64,000 nucleotides of DNA from Verrucomicrobiota bacterium (GCA_018239845.1 JAFEGO010000054.1:1-64000), one strand, 5' to 3'; counted from the first letter of the stretch, positions 16,401 to 24,983 are shown. Numbers and translations: made by a program. Notes: a model not told the origin generated them from the sequence alone.

Positions 16401-16617
16401 TGGAGAACTGCTGCTCGAGCACCGTCGCGACGGCGCTGGCCATGGTCTCGGGCGTCGCCCCGGGGAGGGAGGCGCTGACGACGATGGTGGGAAACTCGAC
16501 GTTGGGCAGGTCGCTCACCGGCAGTAGCCGGTAGGCCATCACGCCGAAGACGCACAGCGCCGCGGTGAGCAGCGTCGTCATCACCGGCCGGCGGATGCAA
16601 AGCTCGGGAAGGTTCAT
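13453..16617 (-). CDS. RND multidrug efflux permease (HAE1/MdtBC type)
   Basis: This 1054-residue protein is of the length expected for AcrB/MdtB-type inner-membrane pumps. It starts MNLPELCIRRPVMTTLLTAA. It contains the porter-domain motif GATPETMASAVATVLEQQF, and LSVGFVVDDAIVMLENIVRH carries the acidic proton-relay residues of TM4. A large second periplasmic loop precedes TM7 and the ILLVGIVKKNAIMMVDFAI segment of TM10. The ATG at 16617 is chosen over 16662 because it gives the standard N-terminus. It follows the adaptor gene by ten bases. Together with an outer-membrane channel not seen here, it would form a proton-driven efflux pump. Confidence 0.95.
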   Translation of the reverse strand: MNLPELCIRRPVMTTLLTAALCVFGVMAYRLLPVSDLPNVEFPTIVVSASLPGATPETMASAVATVLEQQFSTIAGIDSMTSTSNTGSTSITIQFALDRSIDAAAQDVQAAIAAVQRRLPSDMPAPPSLRKTNPADQPVLFLVVSSPTLPLSTVDEYAEVTLAQRISTISGVSQVQVYGSQKYALRARLDPRLLASRGIALSEVATALAAHNVNLPTGILDGTRQSLQIIASGQLADVDEFRNIVVAYRNNAPVRLGELAEVIDSVQDTRVASWFSLHQPGSSEKIVQRAVVLGVQKQPGTNTVEVVQRIRGLLPVFREQLPQSVSLDILRDASEAVHDSVRDVQFTLVLAIALVVLVIFVFLRSLAATLIPAVAIPLALLGTFVAMYFGGFSLDNLSLLALTLSVGFVVDDAIVMLENIVRHVEGGMSVREAALKGSREIGFTILSMTISLVAVFIPLMFMGGILGRLLHEFAVTITASILVSGIVSLTLTPMLCSRFLKPHAAHGAAATALHGRLYQWTENLFEGSLGFYRRTLQVVMRHRIVTLLVALAMVFLTGWFGALLPKGFIPNDDNGFVFAFTEAAQDISFQEMVRHQQAAAAIVAKNPDVEVFMSALGGGGSSSTANQGRIFMRLKPLGQRPPIGVVVNQLRQQLSVIPGLKVYPQVLPSIRIGGQLTKALYQVSLTGSDLKELYAAAIAMEKKFHDLPQLVDVNSDLQITSPQLRVDIDRDRAAALGITPQQIEDSLYSAYGTRQVSTIYTPTNQYYVIMEVAPQFQLDATALSQIYLRARSGRLVPLDAVAKLNRDVGPLTVNHFGQLPAVTISFNLKTGYSLGDATKVIDQIAAKDLPATISYSFVGSAQAFASSLQGMGLLLLLAVVVIYIVLGVLYEDFIHPLTILSGLPAAGFGALFTLWLFKQELNIMGYVGVILLVGIVKKNAIMMVDFAIAKEHEQGDAFNAEAAILEACLVRFRPIMMTTFAALAGAVPIALGLGAGAESRRPLGLAVVGGLVVSQLLTLYITPVVYVYMDKFTAWLQRHKATPAAELREPAGAK

Positions 16618-16627
16618 GGCGGCGGCC

Positions 16628-17794
16628 TCAGGATTTCGCGGCCGGCCCGGTAGCGGCAGCAACCTCGGAGAGTTTCTTGGGCTCGACCTTCGCGCCCGGC
16701 ACGAGGCGGAGCTGGCCGTCGGTCACCACGGTCTCGCCGGGGTTCACGCCGTCGGCGATGAGGGTGAGGTCGCCGCTGTTGCGGACGATCCGCACGTGGC
16801 GCAGCTCGACGGTGTGGTCGGCCTTGAGCACATAGACAATGGAGCCGTTTTGGCTGGTCTGCACCGCCGGCGTCGGCACCACGGTCGCGCCGGCATCGAC
16901 GCCGACCTGCGTGGTGACGTTGACAAAGCGGCCGGGCCACAGCGCGTGGTCGGCGTTGGGAAACACCGCCTTCAGCGTGATCATGCCGGTGGTGGGATCG
17001 ACGGTGTTGTCGAAGAAACCGAGCTTGCCGTCCTCGCGCTTCAGGCCGGAGGCACGGTCCACCACGGTCACGGCGACGTGCTGCTCGGCGAGGGCGGTGC
17101 GGATCGCCTCCAGCGAAGCCTCGGGCACCGAGTAGGCGACGGCGATGGGCGCGAGCTGGTTGATGGTGACGAGCTGGAAGCTGTTGTCGTTGGCCTTCAT
17201 CAGGGCGCCCTCGTGCAGCATGAGCTGACCGGTGCGGCCGGTGATCGGCGCGCGGATCTCGCTGTAGCCGAGCTGCAGCTCGGCGTTGGCGACGGCGGCC
17301 TCCTTGGCCTGCACGAGCGCCTTGGTCGTGGCGGCCTTGGTGAGGAGCTGGGCGAACTGCTCCTTGGAAATGGCGTTCTGCTGGTCGAGGCGCGTGTAGC
17401 GCGCGGCGTCAGCGTCGGCCTGCTCGGCCTCAGCCCGGGCGTTGGCGAGGTCGGCGCGCGCGATGCGCAGGTTGTTTTCGAACGGGCGCCGGTCGAGCGT
17501 CACGAGCAGGTCGCCCGCCTTCACGTCGTCGCCTTCCTGGAAATGCACGCGCGCGATGATCCCGTCCACCTGTGACTTCACGGTGACGGTGCGGAGGGAT
17601 TGCACGGCGCCGATCGATTCGATGCGGCGGGGCACATCCTGCCGCTCGGCCAAGGCGGTCTGCACCGGCACGGGCGGCGGCGCGGAGGCGACCTTGCTGT
17701 CGGAGCGGTCGCAGGCGGCGAGCGCCAGCAGCGCCGCGGCGGCCAGCAACCGCGCGACACGGGAAAAGGGCGAGACGGTGGGATCAGTTTTCAT
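16628..17794 (-). CDS. RND efflux periplasmic adaptor (membrane fusion protein)
   Basis: This 388-residue protein has a lipoprotein signal peptide ending LLALAAC. A lipoyl/barrel-sandwich half-motif (VTVKSQVDGIIARVHFQEGD) is followed by a helical hairpin rich in alanine and glutamine at about residues 115-180. The second half-motif, SEIRAPITGRTGQLMLHEGA, and beta-barrel regions follow. The layout matches MdtA/AcrA-like adaptors. Its start overlaps the stop of the MarR gene by 11 bases, so the operon order is marR, adaptor, pump. Confidence 0.93.
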   Translation of the reverse strand: MKTDPTVSPFSRVARLLAAAALLALAACDRSDSKVASAPPPVPVQTALAERQDVPRRIESIGAVQSLRTVTVKSQVDGIIARVHFQEGDDVKAGDLLVTLDRRPFENNLRIARADLANARAEAEQADADAARYTRLDQQNAISKEQFAQLLTKAATTKALVQAKEAAVANAELQLGYSEIRAPITGRTGQLMLHEGALMKANDNSFQLVTINQLAPIAVAYSVPEASLEAIRTALAEQHVAVTVVDRASGLKREDGKLGFFDNTVDPTTGMITLKAVFPNADHALWPGRFVNVTTQVGVDAGATVVPTPAVQTSQNGSIVYVLKADHTVELRHVRIVRNSGDLTLIADGVNPGETVVTDGQLRLVPGAKVEPKKLSEVAAATGPAAKS

Positions 17795-18257
17795 CTGGGC
17801 GTAATTTGGCCTGGGCGTCCATGCGGAGCAGCGCGCATTTCACCCGCAGCAGATCGTCGATCAGCGCCTCGCGCCGCCGCGGCGGGATACCGTGCATGTA
17901 CTCCTCGCGCAGTTGCGCCGCGATGGTCTCGAGCCGGCTCGCCACGCGCTGGGCCTTCGGCGTGAGACGCAGGCGGTAGGCGCGGGCGTCGTCGCGGTGC
18001 TCCGCGCGCTCGATCCAGCCCATGCGCTCGAGCCGCTGCGCCTGCCGGCTCACCGAGATGCGCTCCATCTGGAGCGTCTCCGCGAGGTCGCTTTGCGAGG
18101 AGCCCGGCTGCCGCGCCAGGTAGTAGAGAAACATCCATTGCGCGCGCGTGAGCCCGAGGCTGCGCACCCGCCGGTCGAATTCCTTGCGCGCCAGCCGGCT
18201 GATGTCATTCAAGATGAACCCGAGGGTGCGATCGGAATTGGGCGCAGGGGACGACAT
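17784..18257 (-). CDS. MarR family regulator of the RND operon
   Basis: This 157-residue protein has the MarR winged helix: LTRAQWMFLYYLARQPGSSQ, then SDLAETLQMERISVSRQAQR as the recognition element, then the wing DDARAYRLRLTPKA. It is the first gene of the efflux operon. A perfect 6-2-6 palindrome at 18273-18286, 16-29 bases upstream of its start, is a likely operator, so autorepression with release by a pump substrate is the expected mode. The inducer is unknown. Confidence 0.9.
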   Translation of the reverse strand: MSSPAPNSDRTLGFILNDISRLARKEFDRRVRSLGLTRAQWMFLYYLARQPGSSQSDLAETLQMERISVSRQAQRLERMGWIERAEHRDDARAYRLRLTPKAQRVASRLETIAAQLREEYMHGIPPRRREALIDDLLRVKCALLRMDAQAKLRPDEN

Positions 18258-18272
18258 GAAGAGAGGGAACTC

Positions 18273-18286
18273 GTAAGCTGGCTTAC
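18273..18286. promoter_or_regulatory. Perfect palindrome, candidate MarR operator
   Basis: GTAAGC-TG-GCTTAC, a perfect inverted repeat in the marR/glpK intergenic region, directly upstream of the marR start. Confidence 0.65.
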
Positions 18287-18373
18287 ATACCCGCGCAAGT
18301 CCTCACGCGGATTTTACCGGGCGCGCTTGCCGGGGGGCACCCAACCCGCGATGCTGCGTCCGCCCCCTCTCCC

Positions 18374-19873
18374 ATGAGCCGGTCCCACGTCATCGCCCTC
18401 GACCAAGGCACGACCTCCTCGCGCGCCCTCGTCTTCGACCGGCGCGGCCGTATCCGGTCCTCGGCCCAGCAGGAATTTGCACAACACTACCCGCAGCCCG
18501 GCTGGGTCGAGCACGACCCGCGCGACCTGTGGACCACCACGCGCCGCACCGCCCTCGCCGCGCTCTCGCGCGCGAAACTGACCGGGCGTCAGATCGCCGC
18601 CATCGGCCTCACCAACCAGCGCGAGACCACGCTGCTCTGGGAACGCGCCACGGGCCAGCCGCTCGCGCCGGCCATCGTGTGGCAGGACCGCCGCACCGCG
18701 GACCTCTGCGCGCAACTGCGCCGGCGCGGGGCCGAGCCGTTTTTCCGCGCGCGCACCGGCCTGCTGCTCGATCCGTATTTCTCCGGCACGAAGCTCCGCT
18801 GGCTCCTCGATCACATCCCCGGCGTGCGCCGTCGCGCCGAGCGCGGCGAGCTGGCCTTTGGCACCGTGGATACATGGCTGCTGTGGCAGCTCACCGGCGG
18901 GCGCGTCCACGCCACAGACGTCACCAACGCCTCGCGCACCCTCCTCCTCAATCTCCGCACCGGCGAGTGGGACGATGCGTTGCTGCGCCGCCTGCGCATC
19001 CCGCGCGAGGTGCTGCCCGCGGTGCGAGCGAGCAGCGAGGTTTACGGCGAAGTTTCCGCTGTGCCGGAGTTGCGCGGCGTGCCCATCGCGGGAATCGCCG
19101 GAGACCAACAGGCGGCGTTGTTTGGCCAGGCGTGTTTCCACCCCGGCATGGCCAAGAACACCTACGGCACCGGCTGCTTTTTGCTCCTGCACACGGGCGA
19201 AAAACCTGTCGCTTCGCGCCACCGGTTGCTCACCACCATCGCGTGGCGGCTCGGCCCGGATGCTCCGCTCGAGTACGCGCTGGAGGGCAGCGTCTTCACC
19301 GGCGGCGCCGTCGTGCAATGGCTCCGCGACGGCCTCGGCCTCATCAAAACCTCCGCCGAGGTGGAGGCGCTCGCCGCAGCCGCACCGGACAATGGCGGCG
19401 TCACCGTCGTGCCCGCCTTCACCGGCCTCGGCGCGCCGCACTGGGACGCCGCCGCCCGCGGCGCGGTCTATGGCATCACCCGCGGCACGACCGCCGCGCA
19501 CCTCGCCCGCGCCGCGCTCGAGAGCATCGCCCACCAGAGCGCCGACGTGTTGCGCGCGATGGAGGCCGACTGCGGCCACCGCCTCCGCGAGCTGCGGGTG
19601 GACGGTGGCGCGAGCGTCAACAATCCACTCATGCAGTTCCAGGCCGACCTCCTGCGCGTCCCCGTCGTGCGCCCGCGCGTCACCGAGACGACCGCCCTCG
19701 GCGCTGCCGCGCTCGCCGGCCTGGCCGTGGGTTTCTGGAAAAACCGGGCCGAGCTCACCACCCTCTGGCGCACCGACCGCACCTTCCGACCCGTCGCCAA
19801 AACCGCCGTCACCCGCCGGCTCGCCGCCGCTTGGCACCGTGCGGTCCGGCGGACCAAGTCCGGCGGCACCTGA
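18374..19873 (+). CDS. glpK: Glycerol kinase
   Basis: This 499-residue FGGY-family kinase phosphorylates glycerol to sn-glycerol 3-phosphate in the cytoplasm. It begins with the phosphate-binding loop [20 protein letters not shown]. It contains [19 protein letters not shown]-like [20 protein letters not shown], and [18 protein letters not shown]. The C-terminal FGGY signature region reads [20 protein letters not shown]. The length is that of E. coli GlpK. No glpF, glpD or glpR is adjacent. It is divergent from the marR gene and may share its upstream region. Confidence 0.96.
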   Translation: MSRSHVIALDQGTTSSRALVFDRRGRIRSSAQQEFAQHYPQPGWVEHDPRDLWTTTRRTALAALSRAKLTGRQIAAIGLTNQRETTLLWERATGQPLAPAIVWQDRRTADLCAQLRRRGAEPFFRARTGLLLDPYFSGTKLRWLLDHIPGVRRRAERGELAFGTVDTWLLWQLTGGRVHATDVTNASRTLLLNLRTGEWDDALLRRLRIPREVLPAVRASSEVYGEVSAVPELRGVPIAGIAGDQQAALFGQACFHPGMAKNTYGTGCFLLLHTGEKPVASRHRLLTTIAWRLGPDAPLEYALEGSVFTGGAVVQWLRDGLGLIKTSAEVEALAAAAPDNGGVTVVPAFTGLGAPHWDAAARGAVYGITRGTTAAHLARAALESIAHQSADVLRAMEADCGHRLRELRVDGGASVNNPLMQFQADLLRVPVVRPRVTETTALGAAALAGLAVGFWKNRAELTTLWRTDRTFRPVAKTAVTRRLAAAWHRAVRRTKSGGT

Positions 19874-19956
19874 GCGCGCCCGTCTCAGGTTAAACGCAAG
19901 TGTCTGTCTCACTCCCTGATTGTGTCCGGGCGGAAACCCCCTACGTTGCTCACGCT

Positions 19957-20667
19957 ATGCCCACGCCCAAGTCCGCCCTCCGCCTCGCGCTGATCCTCGC
20001 CCTCACCACGGTTTACTCACGGGCGGCCGACGCCCAGCCTGCCGCCGCCACGCCCGCGCCCGAGGCCGCTCCGGCCGCCGAGCCGGCCAAGACCGAGCCC
20101 GCTGCCGATCTCGCCCAGCAGCTCGCCGAGACCCAGGACAAACTCGCCACCGCGCTCCGCAGCTACTCGCTCCTGCAGACGGAAAACGACCAGCTCAAGG
20201 CCGATGCCGCCACCCGCGAGGCCGCGGTCCAGGCCGCCGCCGACAAGACCGTCAGCGAGACCCAGGCCGCCGCGGCCAAGACCACCTCCGACGCCCTCGC
20301 GCAGGCCGCCGCCCTCCGCGACGAGGTCCGCCAGCTGCAGTCTCAGTCCGCCGCGCTCGCCGCGGAAAACGCGCAGCTCCGCACCCGCCTCGCCCTCACC
20401 GGCAACCCGCCCGGCACCACCCTCGTCAACCCCACCCGCCCCGGCACCGCCGCCGCCGCGGTCCTCCAGCCCGCGCCCGCCACCCCGGCCCCCGAGGCCG
20501 CCCCCGCCCCGCGCACCCACACCATCGTCCCCGGCGACAGTCTTACCAAAATATCCAAAAAATATTACGGCACGCCGAACCGCTGGGAGGAGATCATGAA
20601 GGCCAACCCCGGCGTCATTAAGAACAGCGAGAGCATCCCCCTCGGCGCGGTCATCACGATCCCCTGA
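19957..20667 (+). CDS. Exported LysM protein with alanine-rich coiled coil
   Basis: This 236-residue protein has an N-terminal signal peptide (LRLALILALTTVYSRAADAQ) and a long Ala/Gln/Glu-rich region predicted to be coiled coil (about residues 45-150). A proline-rich linker follows. The C-terminal LysM domain reads HTIVPGDSLTKISKKYYGTP and ends in a hydrophobic strand. LysM binds peptidoglycan, so a periplasmic cell-wall role is likely. The ATG at 19957 is preferred over 19900 because it begins the signal peptide. The following gene has the same architecture. Confidence 0.8.
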   Translation: MPTPKSALRLALILALTTVYSRAADAQPAAATPAPEAAPAAEPAKTEPAADLAQQLAETQDKLATALRSYSLLQTENDQLKADAATREAAVQAAADKTVSETQAAAAKTTSDALAQAAALRDEVRQLQSQSAALAAENAQLRTRLALTGNPPGTTLVNPTRPGTAAAAVLQPAPATPAPEAAPAPRTHTIVPGDSLTKISKKYYGTPNRWEEIMKANPGVIKNSESIPLGAVITIP

Positions 20668-20702
20668 AGCCCTTTCGCCCCAGCCGCCCGCCTCTGCAGC
20701 CA

Positions 20703-21770
20703 ATGCTTCCCCTCCGCCTCCGGACCGCCCTCCTGGCCCTCCCGCTCCTCGTCCTCACCGGCTGCAACTATATCCACTTCGGCCGACTGCCCACCGTGGT
20801 CAGCGACCAGCAGCTCGCGGCGGAAAACACCGATCTCCGCGTCCAGCAGAAGATCCTCCAGCAGGAGCTCGTCCTCTCGCGCAAGGAGGGTGACGCCCTG
20901 CGCGCGCTGCTCGAAAACCGCGAGGCCCCCACCGGCGCCGCCGCCCAGGAGCTCGCCGCCAAGCTCAACGAAACCACCCGCGAGCTCGCCTCCCTCCGCG
21001 TCAGCTACTCGCGCCTCCAGGAGCAGCGCGCCGCGCAGGGCAGCCCCCTCCGCTCCGACAGCGCCTCCACCATGGCCGCGCTCGAGCAGGTCGCCGACGT
21101 GAAGTCCAAGCTCGCCGACACCGAGGACAAGCTTGCCTCCACCCTCCGTACCTACACCCAGCTGCAGGAGGAAAACGCCCGCCTCCGCGCCGACATCGAG
21201 ACCACGCGCACGGAAAACTCCCGCCTCACCGTGCAGGTCAAGGATCTCACCGCCCAGTACCGCGAGGCCCAGTCCGCCATCGCCGACCTCAACACCGAGT
21301 TCCTCGCCCAGAAGGTCGCCCGCGCCCAGGCCGAGCAGGACGCCGAGGCCGTCCGCGCCCAGCTCAAGACCGTGATCAGCTCCCTCGCCGAGGCCCGCGC
21401 CAAGACCGCCGGCGGTGCCCGCGAGCTCGAGGCTCCCCTCCGGGTCGCCGCCGCCCCGGCGAGCAACGCCCCCGCCATGCGGCTGGAGACAAATCCCGAC
21501 CGTATCCGCGCCCGCACCACCTCTGCCGCTCCCGCGTCCGCCGTCACGCCGCCGTCCGCCGCCGCGCCGGCCCCCGCGACTCCGCCCGCCACGCGCGTCA
21601 CCCGCGTCCACACCGTCCTCGAGGGCGACACCCTCGAGAGCATCGCCCAGCAGTACTACGGCAAACCCGAGCGCTGGGTCCTGATCTACGCCGCCAACAA
21701 CGCCCTCCTCAGCGGCGGCCGCCCCCTCAAGCGCGACATGCGCCTCGACATCCCCCCGGAGACGGATTGA
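20703..21770 (+). CDS. LysM lipoprotein with long coiled coil
   Basis: This 355-residue protein has a lipoprotein signal peptide ending LLVLTGC. A coiled-coil region spans about residues 35-240 with repeated leucines and ENxxLR patterns. A Pro/Ala linker and a C-terminal LysM domain (VHTVLEGDTLESIAQQYYGK) follow. It lies 35 bases downstream of the other LysM gene and is probably co-transcribed with it. The design, outer-membrane anchor plus rod plus peptidoglycan-binding tip, suggests an envelope spacer or tether. That is an inference. Confidence 0.82.
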   Translation: MLPLRLRTALLALPLLVLTGCNYIHFGRLPTVVSDQQLAAENTDLRVQQKILQQELVLSRKEGDALRALLENREAPTGAAAQELAAKLNETTRELASLRVSYSRLQEQRAAQGSPLRSDSASTMAALEQVADVKSKLADTEDKLASTLRTYTQLQEENARLRADIETTRTENSRLTVQVKDLTAQYREAQSAIADLNTEFLAQKVARAQAEQDAEAVRAQLKTVISSLAEARAKTAGGARELEAPLRVAAAPASNAPAMRLETNPDRIRARTTSAAPASAVTPPSAAAPAPATPPATRVTRVHTVLEGDTLESIAQQYYGKPERWVLIYAANNALLSGGRPLKRDMRLDIPPETD

Positions 21771-21810
21771 CCGCCCAACGGGCCGTTTGGGGCCTAGTCC
21801 GAAGGCCCGA

Positions 21811-21840
21811 ATCGAACACAATCGAACACAATCGGACAAA
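21811..21840. repeat. Three tandem decamers
   Basis: Units atcgaacaca, atcgaacaca and atcggacaaa lie between the LysM lipoprotein gene and the convergent AEC gene. Confidence 0.6.
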
Positions 21841-21891
21841 ACAGCCCCTCCGCGGCCATTTCGATCCACATTTACGCGCTCCTGCCGCGAT

Positions 21892-22824
21892 TTAGAACGC
21901 CCCCACGATCACCGCGAGTGCGACGATCGAGGTCAGCACGCTCAGCACGATCGAGCCCGAGGCCAGCGCCTCGTCGCCCTTCAGTTCCAGCGCGACCGTG
22001 TACGACACGACGGCCGTCGGCGCGGCCATCAGGATCAGCAGCACCTTCAGCTCCGCGGCGCCGAGGCCCAGCCAGCGCCCCGCGACCCAGCCCAGCGCGG
22101 GTGACACCGCCGTCTTCACCAGCGCCGCCGCTAAAGGCCGGGGCCACGTCCCGCCGAACTTCACCGTCATCAACGCGCCGCCCACGCCGAGGAGGCCCAG
22201 CGGCAGCGCCATCTCGCCGAGCGCGGTGAAGGTCTTGTCCACCGCCGACGGCAGCGGCCAACCCGTCAGCGCAAACCCGATGCCCGCCACCGTCGCCACC
22301 AGCGGCGGCGTCGTCACCAGCTGCTTCAAAAACGGCCGCACCATCTGGAAGCCGAGCGTGTGCTGGCTCAACAGCAGCACCACGACCCCGGCCACGTTGT
22401 AAAACACCATCATCGGCGCCACCGTGAGGATCGCCGCCGTGCGCACGCTGAGCCCGCCGGGCAGCGGCGTCTCCGGCAACGCGTAGATGATCGGCAGGCC
22501 GACAAACGCCAGGTTCCCCCGGAACGCCCCCTGCACAAACGTCCCCGTCGCCGCGCCCGGCACCCGCAGCGCGCGTGCCACGATCCAGCCGATGACGATC
22601 ACCGCCAGCGTCGCAAAAAACATCCCGCCCAGCATCCGGGTCGCCCCACCCGCGCCATGAAACGACGCCGCGAGCTGCGAAAACAGCAGCGCCGGCAGCC
22701 CCAGCCAGTACGTGACGCGGTTGGCCTCGCGTAAGAAATTTTCCGATACAAATTTGCTGCGCTGCAACAGGGCGCCGATCCCGATCAGCAGGAAGACCGG
22801 CGCCAGGGTATTGAGGATGAGCAC
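21892..22824 (-). CDS. AEC family transporter
   Basis: This 310-residue protein has about ten hydrophobic segments in the two-times-five arrangement of the auxin efflux carrier family. It starts with a GTG: LILNTLAPVFLLIGIGALLQ. NRVTYWLGLPALLFSQLA and later LGEMALPLGLLGVGGALMTV are family-typical. Bacterial members export malate, malonate or amino-acid derivatives. The substrate cannot be assigned. It converges with the LysM operon. Confidence 0.85.
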   Translation of the reverse strand: MLILNTLAPVFLLIGIGALLQRSKFVSENFLREANRVTYWLGLPALLFSQLAASFHGAGGATRMLGGMFFATLAVIVIGWIVARALRVPGAATGTFVQGAFRGNLAFVGLPIIYALPETPLPGGLSVRTAAILTVAPMMVFYNVAGVVVLLLSQHTLGFQMVRPFLKQLVTTPPLVATVAGIGFALTGWPLPSAVDKTFTALGEMALPLGLLGVGGALMTVKFGGTWPRPLAAALVKTAVSPALGWVAGRWLGLGAAELKVLLILMAAPTAVVSYTVALELKGDEALASGSIVLSVLTSIVALAVIVGAF

Positions 22825-22897
22825 GCCGCACTCTCAGCCCCGCCTCCTCCGCCCGTCCACCCCGAAAACCATCCGCGCCGCGCGCATCGTTGCCCAA

Positions 22898-22931
22898 GTA
22901 CCGCCGGCTGCCTGCTGGAAGCCGGCGCTAC
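22898..22931. repeat. Palindromic intergenic element
   Basis: Arms gtaccgccggc (22898-22908) and gccggcgctac (22921-22931) pair with one mismatch. The element sits directly at the 3' end of the acid phosphatase gene. Its gccggc core recurs in a second palindrome at 51399-51415. Confidence 0.55.
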
Positions 22932-22932
22932 C

Positions 22933-23697
22933 TCAGGCCGCCTTCTTCAGCAGATACGGCGCCGCCTCGGCCCGGCACTTCTTCACGTCCGCGCGGAAGC
23001 TTTCGCTCTTCATGAACTCCGCGAAGATCGCCTTCGCCACGATCTGCCCGCCGATCAGGTCGGAGGGGAAATGCGCCCCGCCGATCACACGGCCCCACGC
23101 CACCTGGTGCGCGCGCTCCAGCAGCGCCGCCCGCTGCTCGGGGAAAATCTCGGCCAGCACGTACGCCCAGACAAAGGCCTGCATCGTGTGCCCGCTCGGG
23201 TAGGACCCCGTCGTCGCGATCTCCACCACCGGCTGCAGCGTCGGGTCCACCAGCGGCGGCCGCGGGCGGGGATAAAGTTTTTTCCCGCCGCGGCCCGCCG
23301 CGTGCAGGTCGTCCGTCACATCCTTCAGGAAGGCCGCCGTCACCGGCAGGTTGTCCGCCTTGAACCAGCTGCCGAGCACCAGCGCGTTGTAATAGACGTC
23401 ATCGTTCACGATGAGCCGGGCCCACGCGATGTCGTTCGGCGTGCGCGCGGCCTGCGCGCGCTGCACGGTCTCGAGGTCCGCCTGCGCCGCCACCGAGCCG
23501 GGCTCCGGCGGCGGGGGCAGCACGTCCTTGTAGTCCACGGACCCGGGCTTGATGTAGTGCCCGCCCTTGGACGTCGTGTCCGACATGATCTTCGCCGGAT
23601 CGATGGCCTGGTCCTTCGCCGGCAGCGTGAGCGGCGCCACCAGGGCGAGCGCCGTGGCAGCGGTGAGGAGAAGTCGGGGCAAAATCCGGCGGACCAT
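22933..23697 (-). CDS. Class A (PhoN-like) acid phosphatase, PAP2 superfamily
   Basis: This 254-residue exported protein has an N-terminal signal peptide (LLLTAATALALVAPLTLPA). It carries the three PAP2 motifs: KKLYPRPRP, then GSYPSGHTMQAF, then GRVIGGAHFPSDLIGG with the catalytic histidine and aspartate. This pattern is that of periplasmic class A non-specific acid phosphatases, which release phosphate from organic esters. The ATG at 23697 starts the signal peptide. A longer open frame extends to 24954 but only because it is antisense to the peptidyl-prolyl isomerase gene. Confidence 0.92.
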   Translation of the reverse strand: MVRRILPRLLLTAATALALVAPLTLPAKDQAIDPAKIMSDTTSKGGHYIKPGSVDYKDVLPPPPEPGSVAAQADLETVQRAQAARTPNDIAWARLIVNDDVYYNALVLGSWFKADNLPVTAAFLKDVTDDLHAAGRGGKKLYPRPRPPLVDPTLQPVVEIATTGSYPSGHTMQAFVWAYVLAEIFPEQRAALLERAHQVAWGRVIGGAHFPSDLIGGQIVAKAIFAEFMKSESFRADVKKCRAEAAPYLLKKAA

Positions 23698-23802
23698 TCC
23701 GTCACACTGGCGATTCGTCGCGCGGTGGAAAACCTTTTCCGTCTCCTTCGCTTGGGAAGTTTCATTGTTCCCCGCCCGCAAACCCGCCACGCTTTGTCCA
23801 CC

Positions 23803-24981
23803 ATGAGACGCCACCCCCTCTTTCTCCTCATTCTCGCCGTCCTCTGCGCGCATTTCAGTTTTGCCGCCGCGCCCGCGCCGCTGCCCGACGGCCTTTACGC
23901 CGAGTTCATCACGCCGCGCGGCACGGCCACCGCCGAGCTCTTCTACACGAAGGCTCCGCTCATGTGCGTCAATTTCGTCGGCCTCGCCGAGGGCACGCTC
24001 GCGCCGCTCAACGGCAAACCCTTCTACACCGGCCTCACCTGGTACCGCGTCGTCCCGGGCTTCGTCATCCAGAGCGGCAATCCCGGCCTCAAGGACACCG
24101 ACGACGACCAGGAGGCGCACCCGCACCGCTTCCCCGACGAGTTCGTCCCCGGCCTCCGCCACGACACCGCCGGTACGCTCTCGATGGCCAACGCCGGCCC
24201 CGACACCAACAGTTGCGAATTCTTCCTCACCCTGCGCGACACCGACCGCCTCGACTACCTGCACAGCGTCTTCGGCCGCGTGGTCCGCGGCGTCGAGGTG
24301 CTCCCGCTGATCAAGCAGGACGACCCGCTCACCATCAAAATCATCCGCGTCGGCGCCGCCGCCCAGGCTTTCAAAGCCGGCCCCGCCGAGTTCGCCGCCC
24401 GCCGCGCCGCCGCGAAGAAATACGCCGACGCCTCCGGCCCCGCCGGCCACCCCACCGCGCAGCCCGGCCCCGCCGCGCACTTCGACGATCCCGGTCACCT
24501 GCTGCCGCAGGAGCCGCCGCGCGCGCAATATTTCAACTACAAGCTCGCGAACTTCGAACGCGTCACCGGCGTCCGCATCGTCGCGCGGCTCTTCCAGAAA
24601 TCCCCGCCGCCCGAGGAGGACAAGGTCCCCGGCGCCTACATGCGCGGCCTCGCCAAAAAATTCGGCACCGACCGCCGCGGCGCCTTCCTCGCCTATTTCG
24701 CTGACGAGGACGACTGGCGCGTCTGGATCGGCGACGAGAGTGCCTCCGCTTTCCTCGGTCGCCCCGCCACGCCCGCCGACCTCGGCCACGAGGCCGCACT
24801 GCACGACGCCAAGGAGGCCTATTTCCAGGCCGCCGCCGCACAGGGCGACGCCGACTTCGCCCAACAGCAACACGCCGCCCCGCCCGACAAGCAGCCCCCG
24901 CCGGCCCAGCATCTCAAGTTGCACGTGGACGCCCTCCTCGACCGCCTGATCCAAAAGCTCGAGCCCAAGTCCTCCCAGTAA
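23803..24981 (+). CDS. Exported cyclophilin-type peptidyl-prolyl isomerase with C-terminal extension
   Basis: This 392-residue protein has a signal peptide (FLLILAVLCAHFSFAAA). A cyclophilin domain at about residues 30-190 contains ELFYTKAPLMCVNFVGLAEG, YRVVPGFVIQSGNP, AGTLSMANAGPDTNSCEFFL and HSVFGRVV. The remaining 200 residues are not a known isomerase part. They contain a region around FERVTGVRIVARLFQKSPPP and an alanine/glutamine-rich tail, and may be a substrate-binding or oligomerisation module. It is divergent from the acid phosphatase gene, with 105 bases between the starts. The isomerase domain is certain; the extension is unassigned. Confidence 0.88.
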   Translation: MRRHPLFLLILAVLCAHFSFAAAPAPLPDGLYAEFITPRGTATAELFYTKAPLMCVNFVGLAEGTLAPLNGKPFYTGLTWYRVVPGFVIQSGNPGLKDTDDDQEAHPHRFPDEFVPGLRHDTAGTLSMANAGPDTNSCEFFLTLRDTDRLDYLHSVFGRVVRGVEVLPLIKQDDPLTIKIIRVGAAAQAFKAGPAEFAARRAAAKKYADASGPAGHPTAQPGPAAHFDDPGHLLPQEPPRAQYFNYKLANFERVTGVRIVARLFQKSPPPEEDKVPGAYMRGLAKKFGTDRRGAFLAYFADEDDWRVWIGDESASAFLGRPATPADLGHEAALHDAKEAYFQAAAAQGDADFAQQQHAAPPDKQPPPAQHLKLHVDALLDRLIQKLEPKSSQ

Positions 24982-24983
24982 GT

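Noticed and set aside
13501-16527. Long plus-strand ORFs at 13501-14856 and 14992-16527
   Set aside because: They are antisense to the RND gene; the high GC content opens frames on the opposite strand. The repetitive acidic/basic composition is not protein-like.
18314-19912. 532-residue minus-strand ORF over glycerol kinase
   Set aside because: Antisense to a clear glpK with all family motifs.
22933-24954. 673-residue reading of the acid phosphatase frame
   Set aside because: The upstream 419 codons are antisense to the cyclophilin gene. The signal peptide start at 23697 is the sensible start.
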